Source: Palsa-360 sp963710315 (lineage in GTDB: Bacteria > Acidobacteriota > Terriglobia > Acidiferrales > UBA7541). Taken from it: a stretch of DNA of 64,000 nt. The first letter of the stretch is position 1; each line of letters starts with the position of its first letter. The position numbers and the translations under genes are program-made. The stretch is from contig CAVPZW010000002.1 in assembly GCA_963710315.1 (NCBI GenBank), positions 62,001 through 126,000 of the forward strand, written 5' to 3'. Below are positions 40,978 to 50,539 of the stretch, piece after piece. Under the pieces are notes generated by a model. That model saw nothing but the letters and a program-made list of their open reading frames with translations, did no database searches and had not been told where the DNA came from.

Positions 40978-41097
40978 GGCCGGGCGCATGGCGCACTGAA
41001 GGACTACGGATCGAGGCCGCAGTAGGTCATCTTCCGCCGGCACAGTGGCGCGCAAACGGAGAGCATGGTATAAATTTAGTTGATCACAAGTAGGGAC

Positions 41098-41685
41098 ATG
41101 GAGCCGAACGCCGAAATTAGCACACCTGTCGCGCCCGGAGCGGCGCAACCGCTGCGGCGCGAGCTTCGAAGTTGGGGCCGCGATCTCGTCATTGCCCTCA
41201 GCCTCGCTGTCGTCATTATCATTTTTTTCTATCAACCCGTGAAAGTCGAAGGCACCAGCATGACTCCCCTGATCTCGGATCAGGAGCGAATTTTTATCAA
41301 CAAGTTTGTCTACCGCTTTGAGCCGATTGAGCGCGGCGATGTGGTCGTTTTCTGGTATCCTCTTGACCGCTCCAAGTCGTTCATCAAGCGTGTGGTGGGA
41401 TTGCCTCGGGACATGGTCGAGATTCGCGGCGGGCAGGTTTTTCTGAACGGCAAACTTTTGCCGGAGCCGTACATCCCGCCGGAGTCGGACGATTACGGGA
41501 CGTATGCGCCCACGCAGGTTCCGGCGGGCGAATATTTTGTGATGGGAGATCACCGCGCCAGCTCGAATGACTCACGGATTTTCGGGACGGTGCCGCGAAG
41601 GTTTATCTACGGCAAGGCTGTGTTCGCATACTGGCCGGCGGATCACTTCGGTTCGATCCCGGTTTTTGCGGAATCCTTGAAATAA
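41098..41685 (+). CDS. lepB: signal peptidase I
   Basis: A 195-aa leader peptidase with one N-terminal membrane helix (DLVIALSLAVVIIIFF). The catalytic Ser is in VEGTSMTPLI, the general-base Lys in KSFIKRVVGLPRD, and box E in MGDHRASSNDSR. It cleaves Sec and Tat signal peptides at the outer face of the inner membrane. I chose ATG 41098; a TTG six codons upstream is also open. Confidence 0.93.
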   Translation: MEPNAEISTPVAPGAAQPLRRELRSWGRDLVIALSLAVVIIIFFYQPVKVEGTSMTPLISDQERIFINKFVYRFEPIERGDVVVFWYPLDRSKSFIKRVVGLPRDMVEIRGGQVFLNGKLLPEPYIPPESDDYGTYAPTQVPAGEYFVMGDHRASSNDSRIFGTVPRRFIYGKAVFAYWPADHFGSIPVFAESLK

Positions 41686-41696
41686 CCCGCCTTCGC

Positions 41697-41776
41697 CCAA
41701 GATCGGCTACGGCGGGCCAGCCCGCTGAAGTCAAAGTTGGGCAAAGGCAGGCCTGCCCGCCGCAGCCGATCTTTGG
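41697..41776. repeat. palindrome GATCGGCTACGGCGGGC between lepB and carA
   Basis: The arms CCAAGATCGGCTACGGCGGG and GCCCGCCGCAGCCGATCTTT are imperfect inverted copies of about 24 bp with a 30-bp middle. It is unlike the CTTCAGCC family in sequence but similar in size and location. It lies upstream of carA and could attenuate or separate transcripts. Confidence 0.7.
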
Positions 41777-41790
41777 CACAGGCGGACACG

Positions 41791-43068
41791 GTGCAAGACT
41801 CATCTGAAGATAAGGTTTGGACGCGCGCCACAGCGAATTGGCAAGGGCGCGGGCAAAGAGAGGGTCCACTGTCGGAATCGGAAGCACGGAAGGCAATTCT
41901 TGCGCTCGAAGACGGGCGAATATTTACAGGGCGCGCCGCGGGAGCAACCACCCGCCGGGGCGGCGAAGTCGTTTTCAATACCAGCCTCACTGGATATCAG
42001 GAAGTCTTCACCGACCCGAGCTACGCGGGGCAGATCGTCTGCCTGACCTATCCCCACATTGGAAACGTCGGGACCAACGCAGAGGATGAGGAGTCTTCCA
42101 AGCCGCACATCGAATCGCTGATCGTGCGCGAATTTTCGGCGGTGGCCTCCAACTGGCGCTCCGGAGAAACCGCGCAGAACTATCTGGTGCGGAACAATAT
42201 TCCAGTTCTGTGGGATGTGGATACGCGCGCGCTGGTTCTGCACATTCGGAAACTGGGCGCGCTGCGCGGAGTGCTCTCCACGGATGGCACCCCCGCCGAG
42301 CAGCTTCTGGCGGAAGCACGGGCCTTGCCCTCGATGGCCGGCCTGGAACTGGCCAGCCGCGTTAGCTGCGACAAACAATATGGATGGGACAAGAGCTCCA
42401 TCGAATTGGCGATTCCGGCCGCGCGCGCAGGAAATGGCGAGCCGCAACCCGGCGCGGACGAGCCGAAATTTCGCGTGGTGGCCTACGACTTTGGCATCAA
42501 GCAAAATATTCTGCGCCTGCTGGTCGATCACCACTGCGAAGTGATGGTGGTCCCGGCAAAAACTTCGGCGGAAGATGCGCTGGCGCTGAAACCCGACGGC
42601 GTGTTTCTCTCCAATGGCCCGGGCGATCCCGAGCCAGCCACCTACGCAATTGAAACGATTCGTAACTTGCTCGGGCGCGTGCCAGTTTTCGGGATTTGCC
42701 TGGGGCACCAGCTTTGCGGCCTGGCGCTGGGCGGCAAAACATTCAAGTTGCGCTTCGGCCATCACGGGTCCAATCATCCGGTAAAAAATCTGCTCACCGG
42801 GCAGGTGGAGATCACCGCGCAGAATCACGGATTTTGCGTGGACCCCGATTCGCTGCCTGCCAGCGACGTGGAAGTCACGCACCTGAATTTGAACGACCAC
42901 ACCAACGAAGGATTGCGGCACCGCTCCTTGCCGCTCTATTCCGTGCAGTATCATCCCGAGGCATCGCCCGGGCCGCACGATTCGCACTACCTATTCACTC
43001 AATTCACGGACACCATGAAAAACTGGAAATCATCCGGCGCAATGCGGCGCGGACAGGCAAAGGCCTAA
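41791..43068 (+). CDS. carA: carbamoyl-phosphate synthase small subunit
   Basis: A 425-aa glutamine amidotransferase subunit. The N-terminal half has ILALEDGRIFTGRAAGA and FNTSLTGYQEVFTDPSY; the class I GATase half has SNGPGDPEPATYA, the nucleophile Cys in VFGICLGHQL and the catalytic His in VQYHPEASPGPHDS. It delivers ammonia to CarB for arginine and pyrimidine synthesis. The start is uncertain: the longest frame begins at TTG 41737 inside a palindromic repeat; GTG 41791 just after it is more likely. carB follows after 6 bases. Confidence 0.93.
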   Translation: MQDSSEDKVWTRATANWQGRGQREGPLSESEARKAILALEDGRIFTGRAAGATTRRGGEVVFNTSLTGYQEVFTDPSYAGQIVCLTYPHIGNVGTNAEDEESSKPHIESLIVREFSAVASNWRSGETAQNYLVRNNIPVLWDVDTRALVLHIRKLGALRGVLSTDGTPAEQLLAEARALPSMAGLELASRVSCDKQYGWDKSSIELAIPAARAGNGEPQPGADEPKFRVVAYDFGIKQNILRLLVDHHCEVMVVPAKTSAEDALALKPDGVFLSNGPGDPEPATYAIETIRNLLGRVPVFGICLGHQLCGLALGGKTFKLRFGHHGSNHPVKNLLTGQVEITAQNHGFCVDPDSLPASDVEVTHLNLNDHTNEGLRHRSLPLYSVQYHPEASPGPHDSHYLFTQFTDTMKNWKSSGAMRRGQAKA

Positions 43069-43074
43069 CCGCAC

Positions 43075-46000
43075 ATGCCCAAGCGCACAGACATCAAGAA
43101 GATAATGATCATCGGTTCCGGCCCGATCATAATCGGGCAGGCCTGCGAATTCGACTATTCGGGCACGCAAGCCTGCAAGGCTCTGCGCAAGGAAGGATAT
43201 GAAGTGGTCCTGGTGAATTCCAACCCGGCGACCATCATGACCGATCCCGAAATTGCCGACCGCACCTACATCGAGCCACTCACCAAGGAATATCTGGAAA
43301 AAATTATTTCCGTGGAAAGGCCGCAGGCGCTTCTGCCCACCGTGGGCGGACAAACCGCGCTGAATCTTGCCGTGGAACTGGCCGAGGGCGGCGTCCTGGA
43401 AAAATACAATGTGGAATTGATTGGCGCATCGCTGCGCGCCATCAAAGTTGCCGAAGACAGGCTGCTGTTCAAGGACGCCATTCGCAAGGTGGGACTGGAC
43501 GTTCCAGCCTCGGCGCTGATCAACAACGTGCAGGACGGCCTGAAGCTGGCCGACCAACTCGGCTATCCCGTTGTGATCCGCCCGTCGTTCACCATGGGCG
43601 GCACGGGCGGCTCCATCGCTTACAACCGCGAGGAATTTTCGGAAGCCATGGCGCACGCGCTGGACGCAAGCCCCGTGCATGAGGCGCTGGTCGAGGAATC
43701 CGTGCTGGGATGGAAAGAGTTTGAGCTGGAAGTGATGCGCGATCATCGCGACAACTTCGTAGTCATCTGCTCGATTGAAAATTTCGATCCCATGGGCGTG
43801 CATACCGGCGATTCCATCACGGTGGCTCCCGCGCAGACGCTGACCGACAAGGAATATCAGCGCATGAGGGACGCCGCGGCGGTAATCATTCGCGAAGTAG
43901 GCGTGGAAACTGGCGGATCGAACATCCAGTTCGCGTTGGATCCCGCGACAGGCCGCATGATTGTGATTGAGATGAATCCGCGCGTGTCGCGCAGCTCGGC
44001 GCTGGCCTCCAAGGCCACCGGCTTTCCGATCGCCAAAATCGCGGCGCTCTTGGCCGTGGGAATGACGCTGGACGAAATCCCCAACGACATCACCAAGAAG
44101 ACGCCCTCGTGCTTCGAGCCCACCATCGACTATGTCGTCGCCAAAATTCCCAAGTGGCAGTTCGAGAAATTCGCTGGGGCGGACTCTACGCTTGGCACGC
44201 AGATGAAATCCGTCGGCGAAGTCATGGCCATCGGACGCACCTTCAAGGAAGCGCTGCAAAAGGGAATTCGTTCGCTGGAGCCGAGTTCGCCGTGGCGCGC
44301 TCCGGCCGATACGCCGGTGTCTCTCTTACGCGAGAAAATCGCCACACCGCGCCCGGATCGCATTCACTGGCTGTTTGTTGCTCTTGAGCGGGGCATCTCT
44401 GCGAAAGAAGCCATCGAGCTGACCAAGATCGATCCGTGGTTCATCGAACAAATTGCTGGAAATTATCGCCGTCAATAAGAGGCTGGCTTCGGTCACGGTG
44501 GAAACCGTTCCCGAGGAGTTGCTGCGCGAAGGAAAACGCATCGGCACGAGCGACGAGCAGCTGGCTCAAATGTGGAAGACCACTCCCGCGGCTGTGCGGC
44601 ATCGCCGCGCCAAGGCGCATATTTCGCCGGTGTTCAAGCGCGTCGATACTTGCGCCGCGGAGTTTGAGTCCTTCACACCATACATGTACTCGACCTACGA
44701 GGATGAGGACGAATCGCAGCCTACCGATCGCCCAAAGATCGCCATTCTGGGCAGCGGCCCCAACCGTATCGGGCAGGGAATCGAATTCGACTATTGCTGC
44801 TGCCACGCGTCCTTCGCGCTGCGCGAAGACGGCTACGAAACCATCATGATCAATTGCAATCCGGAGACGGTTTCCACCGACTACGACACTTCGGACCGCC
44901 TCTACTTCGAGCCGCTCACGCTGGAGGACGTTCTCTCCGTCGTCGATCGCGAAAAGCCGCAGGGCGTGATCGTGCAATTCGGCGGGCAGACTCCGCTCAA
45001 TCTGGCGCTGGAATTGAAGCGCAATGGCGTGCCCATCATCGGCACGGCGCCTGAATCGATTGACCTGGCGGAGGACCGCCGTCGATTTGGAAAGCTGCTC
45101 GATGAATTGAAAATTCCGCAGCCCAAGAACGGCACCGCTCTTGTGCCTGAGGAAGCGGCGCGCGTGGCCAGCGAAATCGGTTTCCCCGTGCTGGTTCGGC
45201 CGAGCTACGTGCTGGGCGGACGCGCCATGGTCATCGCTTACGATTTGAATACGGTGCAGGAATACGTGGCCCAGGCAGCGCTGATGGGCCCCGCGAAACC
45301 GGTGCTGATCGATCAGTTCCTGGAAGAGGCCACGGAAGTGGACGTGGACGCGCTGGCCGACGGCGAGGACGTAGTTATCGGCGGCGTGATGCAGCATATC
45401 GAAGAGGCTGGCGTGCATTCGGGAGATTCTTCCTGCGTGTTGCCTCCTGTAAGCCTCTCGCCCGCGGTGCTGGCAAAAATCCGCGACTACACCAATCGCC
45501 TGGCCAAGGCTCTGCAAGTCGTGGGCCTGATGAACGTGCAATACGCAATTCAGCGTGACACGGTTTACGTTTTGGAAGTGAATCCGCGCGCATCGCGCAC
45601 CGTGCCATTTGTCAGCAAGGCCACCGGCGTGCCCCTGGCTAAGGTTGCCGCAAGGCTGATGGCCGGCCGCAAGCTTCGCGAGATGAATCTTCCCGTAGTC
45701 ATCACGGATGGCGTGGCGGAGATCGCGGTGCGCGATTATTACTCCGTAAAGTCTCCCGTATTTCCGTTCAATAAATTTCGAGGTGTGGACACCATTCTCG
45801 GTCCGGAAATGCGCTCGACGGGCGAAGTAATGGGCGTGGCCAAGGATTACGGACAGGCGTTTGCCAAGGCGCAGCTGGCCGCGGGCCAGCGCCTGCCGCG
45901 CAAAGGGTCCATCTTTTTGAGCGTGAGCGATCACGACAAGCGCCACTGCGGCCCACTGGCCAAGGAATTGCACGCCCTGGGCTTCCGCCTGATCGCCACG

Positions 46001-46336
46001 CGCGGCACGGCTGCGGCGCTGGAAGCCGCCGGTGTTCACGCGGAGCCTGTCTACAAAGTGAACGAAGGCCGCCCCAATATCGTGGACCTCGTCAAAACCG
46101 GAAAAGTGGATATGATCATCAACACGCCGCTCGGCCGCGAATCGTTTTACGACGAGAAATCCATTCGGCGCGCGGCCATTCGCTACAACATTCCGTGCAT
46201 CACCACTTTGTCCGCCGCCAATGCCGCCGCGCGCGGTATTCGCGCCCTGGTCGAGCAAAAACTGGAAGTTGCACCGCTGCAATCGCTTCATTCCAAGAAA
46301 GCGGCCGCGCCGCAATTGCCTTCCGGCAATGATTGA
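43075..46336 (+). CDS. carB: carbamoyl-phosphate synthase large subunit, one frameshift
   Basis: It reads as two overlapping frames, 43075-44478 (467 aa) and 44453-46336 (627 aa). Frame one has the first ATP-grasp half (GSGPIIIGQACEFDYSGTQA, VIRPSFTMGGTGGS) and ends in unrelated GNYRRQ. Frame two resumes exactly at the homologous point in the oligomerisation domain (LEIIAVNKRL), then the second half (GSGPNRIGQGIEFDYCC, VRPSYVLGGRAM) and the MGS-like regulatory domain (NTPLGRESFYDE). Deleting one T in CAAATTGCTG near 44453 gives a normal 1086-aa CarB. A TTG at 44453 could start a separate second protein, recalling the split carB genes of some archaea and Aquifex, but the overlap in homologous register favours a simple insertion. 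Confidence 0.9.
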
Positions 46337-46395
46337 GGACCGGACAATTTTTTCACCTGCACGGAAGATTCACCGCGGCGCGAGGAGAAATATAG

Positions 46396-47305
46396 TTGGC
46401 TGAGCAGGCCACAGCTCAAAGGCATCATTCCGGCGCTCACCACTCCCTTTGAATCTCACGGGGCCGTGGCATTGGGGCGCCTGCGCGAGAATGTGGGAAC
46501 CTATAACCGGACGGGCCTGTCCGGCTATTTGGCCGTCGGCTCCACCGGCGAGTCGGTGCTGCTGGACCGCGCGGAATTTGAGCGCGTTCTCTCCACGGTG
46601 CGCGAAGCGGCCGCGCCGGGACGGATTTTGATAGCCGGGACGGGCGTCGAGTCCACCGCCGAAACCATTTCCCGCACGGAAGTCGCGGCAAAGCTGGGAT
46701 ACGATTACGCTCTAGTTTGCCCGCCATGCTTTTTCAAGCCGGCCATGAGTTCTCAGGTTCTGGTGGAGCATTACCGGCGCGTGGCGGATGCTTCGCGGAT
46801 TCCCGTTTTGCTGTATTCCGTGCCCCAATACACGGGCGTGGCCATTGAAGTGGATGTTGCGGCTCGCCTCTCCGAGCATCCCAACATTACCGGGATGAAG
46901 GACAGTTCCGGAAATGTGGACCGCGTCGGCGCGATTCTGGCGGCGGTGCCCGAAACATTCGAGCTGATGACCGGAGCGTCCAGCACCGTTTATGCATCCA
47001 TGACCGTGGGCGCAAGAGGCGCGATCCTGGCGCTGGCGGATTTTCTGCCGGAACTTTGCGTCGCGCTCTATGATGCGATTGTTGCCGGGGACGCCTTGAA
47101 ATCCCTGGAAATTCAGCGCCGCCTCATTTTGCCGACTCAGCGAATCGTTGGCGCCATGGGAATTTCCGGCGTGAAATATGCCATGGACCGGCGCGGATAT
47201 TATGGCGGGCCGGTGCGCGGGCCTCTGTTGCCCCTGAGCGAAGCGCACAAGAAGGAAGTCGAAACACTGATGGCGTCGCTAGAACCGTCGGCAACTACAG
47301 CTTGA
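46396..47305 (+). CDS. DapA-family (dihydrodipicolinate synthase/NAL) aldolase, probable N-terminal frameshift
   Basis: A TIM-barrel lyase of about 302 aa. KGIIPALTTPF (46417-46450), GSTGES, and the Schiff-base Lys in GMKDSSGN are clear, as is the ending YYGGPVRGPLLPLSE. The only good start, TTG 46396 with GAGGAG upstream, is one base out of frame with the rest; removing one base near 46411-46416 gives MAEQ followed by LKGIIPALTTPF. Otherwise the protein would begin at GTG 46466 and lose its first strand. At the position of the catalytic Tyr133 of DapA (YYxxP) this protein has PPCFFKPAM, so Phe replaces Tyr and true dihydrodipicolinate synthase activity is doubtful. Confidence 0.8.
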
Positions 47306-47392
47306 ATCCGAACGGCCTCCAGGTCATCCAATAATGAGTTTTGCGGTTGAACCAAATAATGAACGAAATGGGAATGCTGCGCGGACACAAGG

Positions 47393-49027
47393 ATGGAACG
47401 CCTGATGGAGTGTAGTTGCATCTCACCGGCCGATTTGCCAGGAACCACGCGCCTCTATTCCACCTATCTTTCCGATTTTGCCCGCGTCTCCCAGTTCTAC
47501 CGCCATCCCCCGAATGCATCCGGAATCGACCAGGCCACGCGTGAAGTGCGCATCGAGGACTCCGTTCGCCGCGCCGTTGTGGACGTTCTGAGGAATCAAA
47601 ACCAAGCTTTTGGCGGGGACGCTGCCACCACGCGAAATCTGGACCGCCTGCGCGATGGCGCGGTCGCGGTAGTGACCGGGCAGCAGGTCGGATTATTTGG
47701 CGGCCCGGCGTACAGCGTGTACAAGGCGCTCACGGCCGTTCACGTGGCGCACCAATTGACTGAACGCGGCGTGAATGCCGTCCCCGTTTTTTGGCTGGCC
47801 ACCGAGGACCACGACTTCGCAGAAGTGAACCACTGCTTTTTTCCCAAGCGCGGCAGCTTGGAGCGTTTGGAAATTCCTGCAACAGGGCTGTCAGAAAGGC
47901 GCGTCGGCGATATCCGCCTGGGCGATGAGGTTCGTGGACTTTCTTCGCAGGTGAACGCGCTCCTCGAAGGAGCGTTTGCCGAGGAAGTCGGCAAGTGGGT
48001 CGCGGAATGTTATGCGCCCGAAGAGTCCTTTGGCACTTCCTACGCAAAATTGATGACGCGCATTTTTGCCGGGCGCGGCCTGATCTTTCTCGACCAAATG
48101 TCGCCCGAGTTGCACCGCTTGGCTTTGCCTGCCATGCATCGCGCGGTGAAGGAACACCAGGCGCTGTCCTCTGAGCTGGTGGCGCGATCCGCGGCGCTGG
48201 AAAAAGCCGGGTTCCACGCGCAGGTGAAAGTCACTGAGCAAAGCACGCTGCTGTTCCGCGTGGTCGATGGGCAGCGCATAGCTCTGCGCGCCGCGAATGG
48301 CGGGCTTGCGGCGGGGAACAAGACCGAATCCGTCGAGGAAACGCTACACGCCCTGGAAGAGCGCCCCGAGGATTTCAGCCCCAGCGCGCTGCTGCGCCCC
48401 GTAATTCAAGATACGCTGCTGCCAACGGTGGCCTACATTGCGGGCGCCGCCGAAGTGGCTTACTACGCGCAAACTTCGCTGGTTTACGAAAAGCTGCTGG
48501 GCAGGGCGCCCGCGATTTTGCCGCGCGCCGGCTTTACGCTGGTCCCGGCGAACGTTTGCAATTTGCTAAAGAAATACAATCTGGATGCCCGGGAAATTCT
48601 TCAGGGACGCCACAAACTTCGCGCGCGACTGGAGGCCGAAGCGCTTCCGCAGGCTCTCACCGCGCGATTCGATGATGGCGAACAGGCAATCAAGTCGCTC
48701 ATCGAAGTCCTGCGCGAACCGCTCGGCAAGCTGGATCAGACGCTGCTGGGGGCGCTGGACACGGCCTCCGAGAAAATGCTCTACCAGTTCAACGGCCTGC
48801 GCGCAAAAGCCGGCCGCGCCGAGGGCTTTCGCACCGGCGTCCTCAACACGCACGAAAACGAAATTGCCTCCTCGATTTTTCCCAACAACGCGCTGCAGGA
48901 GCGCTCCTTCGGCCTGCTTACTTTTTTGGCCGCGGAAGGCTCGCAGCTACTGGACGAGCTAGACCGCCACATCAATGCCGGCAGTGGAGAGCACTGCTTC
49001 CTGTTTCTGCAGCCAGCGGGGAAGTAG
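47393..49027 (+). CDS. bshC: bacillithiol biosynthesis cysteine-adding enzyme BshC
   Basis: A 544-aa ligase that adds cysteine to glucosaminyl-malate, the last step of bacillithiol synthesis. Family motifs: VVTGQQVGLFGGPAYSVYKA, VPVFWLATEDHDFAEVN, and YIAGAAEVAYYAQTSLVY. A C-terminal coiled coil follows. ATG 47393 and ATG 47405 are both possible starts. bshA and bshB are not in the window. Presence of BshC in a Gram-negative-type genome supports Acidobacteriota or a similar lineage. Confidence 0.92.
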   Translation: MERLMECSCISPADLPGTTRLYSTYLSDFARVSQFYRHPPNASGIDQATREVRIEDSVRRAVVDVLRNQNQAFGGDAATTRNLDRLRDGAVAVVTGQQVGLFGGPAYSVYKALTAVHVAHQLTERGVNAVPVFWLATEDHDFAEVNHCFFPKRGSLERLEIPATGLSERRVGDIRLGDEVRGLSSQVNALLEGAFAEEVGKWVAECYAPEESFGTSYAKLMTRIFAGRGLIFLDQMSPELHRLALPAMHRAVKEHQALSSELVARSAALEKAGFHAQVKVTEQSTLLFRVVDGQRIALRAANGGLAAGNKTESVEETLHALEERPEDFSPSALLRPVIQDTLLPTVAYIAGAAEVAYYAQTSLVYEKLLGRAPAILPRAGFTLVPANVCNLLKKYNLDAREILQGRHKLRARLEAEALPQALTARFDDGEQAIKSLIEVLREPLGKLDQTLLGALDTASEKMLYQFNGLRAKAGRAEGFRTGVLNTHENEIASSIFPNNALQERSFGLLTFLAAEGSQLLDELDRHINAGSGEHCFLFLQPAGK

Positions 49028-49033
49028 CATTTA

Positions 49034-49249
49034 GTAGCGCGGGCTTCAGCCTGCGGATTTTAGTCCTTGCAAGGACCAACCCCCGCAGGCTGAACAGGCT
49101 GCGGAAAAAGTAATGTTTGTCATCCCCAGCGAAGCGAGGGATCTGGTTTTCTCCCCGGCTTCCAAAAAACAACAGATTCCTCGGGCAAACCCCGCCCTTC
49201 GGAATGACGCAGTGAGAGTTTTTCCGCAGCCTGTGAAGCCCGCGCTACT
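49034..49249. repeat. REP-like palindrome, copy 7, split by MITE element B
   Basis: The left arm GTAGCGCGGGCTTCAGCCTG and the centre TCCTTGCAAGGACCAA are intact. The right arm is broken into GCAGGCTGAA (ending 49094) and TGAAGCCCGCGCTAC (from 49234) by a 139-bp insertion. Removing the insertion and one TGAA restores a normal REP copy. Confidence 0.9.
49095..49233. mobile_element. MITE-like element B, 139 bp, nested in a REP copy
   Basis: The ends are CAGGCTGCGGAAAAAG and the near-perfect complement TTTTTCCGCAGCCTG. The interior is the GTCATCCCCAGCGAAGCGAG palindrome. The direct repeat TGAA at 49091-49094 and 49234-49237 is a 4-bp target duplication. There is no coding capacity. It pairs with the element at 11615-11754. 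Confidence 0.88.
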
Positions 49250-49375
49250 TACCCCATGTATTTTTCGCTCCGGTGCCACTAGAATGCCTTCCGGAAATGT
49301 ATTGCCATCGCTTTCGGCGTGGTAAGATTTTCAGTCGTTGGCCATTATTCAAGCTCATGAGCGGAGGATTTTCTG

Positions 49376-50392
49376 ATGAAGCTTACTCCTGGAAAACGCA
49401 AGGGACTCGATGCGGTATCGGACAAGCGCGGCGTGATTGCCGCTGCCGCCATGGATCAGCGCGGCTCGCTGATGAGCGCGATCGCCAAGGATAAAGGCAT
49501 CGATAAGAAAGCAGTCACCAAGGAAATGATGGCGGAATTCAAGGAAGCGGTGACGCGCGTTTTGACGCCGCACGCCACGGCCATCCTGCTCGATCCCGAA
49601 TACGGCCTCTCGGCGGCCAAGCAGCGCTCCAAGAACGCCGGCCTGCTGCTGGCCTACGAAAACAGCGGCTACGACAACACGCAGCCCGGACGCCTGCCCG
49701 ATTTGCTGGACCACTATTCCGTGCGCCGCCTGGTGGCCGAGGGCGCCGACTGCATCAAGATTCTGCTGTACTACACGCCGGTCGATTCCGAAAAAATTAA
49801 CGATGTGAAGCACGCCTGGGTCGAGCGCATCGGCGCGGAATGCGTAGCCGCCGACGTTCCGTTTTTCCTGGAATTTGTGACCTATGAAGAGGGCGTGGAC
49901 GAAAAGGGTTTGGAGTTCGCGAAGAAAAAGCCGGAATACGTAACGCGCAGTATGGAAGAATTCAGCAAGCCGCAGTACGCGGTGGACGTGCTGAAGGTCG
50001 AAGTGCCTATTAACATGGCATTCGTCAAGGGAGCGCGCTCCTGCAAGGGCGATGCCGCCTACACGCGCGAGGAAGCCAAGGAACATTTCCGCAAGTCCGC
50101 CGCTGCCGCAAAAAAGCCGTTCATCTATCTCTCGGCCGGCGTGAGCAACGATACGTTCTCCGAAACGCTGGAGCTGGCTTCGGAAACCGGCGTGAATTTT
50201 TCGGGCGTCCTGTGCGGCCGCGCCACCTGGAAGGATGCCATTCCCGTGTATGGAAAACATGGCGCAAAAGCCCTGGAAGACTGGCTGCTGGATCAGGGCG
50301 TGAAGAACATCAATAACGTGAATGACCGACTGAAGGCTGCAAAGCCGTGGTTTTCGTTTTATGGCGTGACGTCGTCCTCCGCGCTGGCGTAG
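49376..50392 (+). CDS. LacD-type class I aldolase (tagatose 1,6-bisphosphate aldolase family)
   Basis: A 338-aa Schiff-base aldolase. AAMDQRGSL near residue 25, LLDPEYGLSAA, DCIKILLYY, the catalytic Lys region VDVLKVEVPIN and FIYLSAGVSND match the LacD family. These enzymes cleave tagatose or fructose 1,6-bisphosphate, so a glycolytic or gluconeogenic role is possible. GGAGGA precedes the ATG by 7-8 bases. It stands between two REP copies. Confidence 0.87.
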   Translation: MKLTPGKRKGLDAVSDKRGVIAAAAMDQRGSLMSAIAKDKGIDKKAVTKEMMAEFKEAVTRVLTPHATAILLDPEYGLSAAKQRSKNAGLLLAYENSGYDNTQPGRLPDLLDHYSVRRLVAEGADCIKILLYYTPVDSEKINDVKHAWVERIGAECVAADVPFFLEFVTYEEGVDEKGLEFAKKKPEYVTRSMEEFSKPQYAVDVLKVEVPINMAFVKGARSCKGDAAYTREEAKEHFRKSAAAAKKPFIYLSAGVSNDTFSETLELASETGVNFSGVLCGRATWKDAIPVYGKHGAKALEDWLLDQGVKNINNVNDRLKAAKPWFSFYGVTSSSALA

Positions 50393-50417
50393 CGCATTTC
50401 AACAAGATTTGCTTTAT

Positions 50418-50492
50418 GTGGCATAGGCTTCAGCCTGTGGGGGTTAGTCCTTGCAAGGCCCAAACCCCACAGGCTGAAGCCTATGCCACGTG
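50418..50492. repeat. REP-like palindrome, copy 8
   Basis: The perfect arms GTGGCATAGGCTTCAGCCTG and CAGGCTGAAGCCTATGCCAC flank the centre GTCCTTGCAAGGCCCA. It lies between the aldolase and hemW. Confidence 0.9.
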
Positions 50493-50539
50493 TCCCCGCC
50501 AAGCGTCGCCCCTCAGTCCTGTGCTAAATTCAATGGCAG

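Noticed and set aside
44441..46315. 624-aa minus-strand frame over carB
   Set aside because: Antisense shadow of a conserved essential gene.
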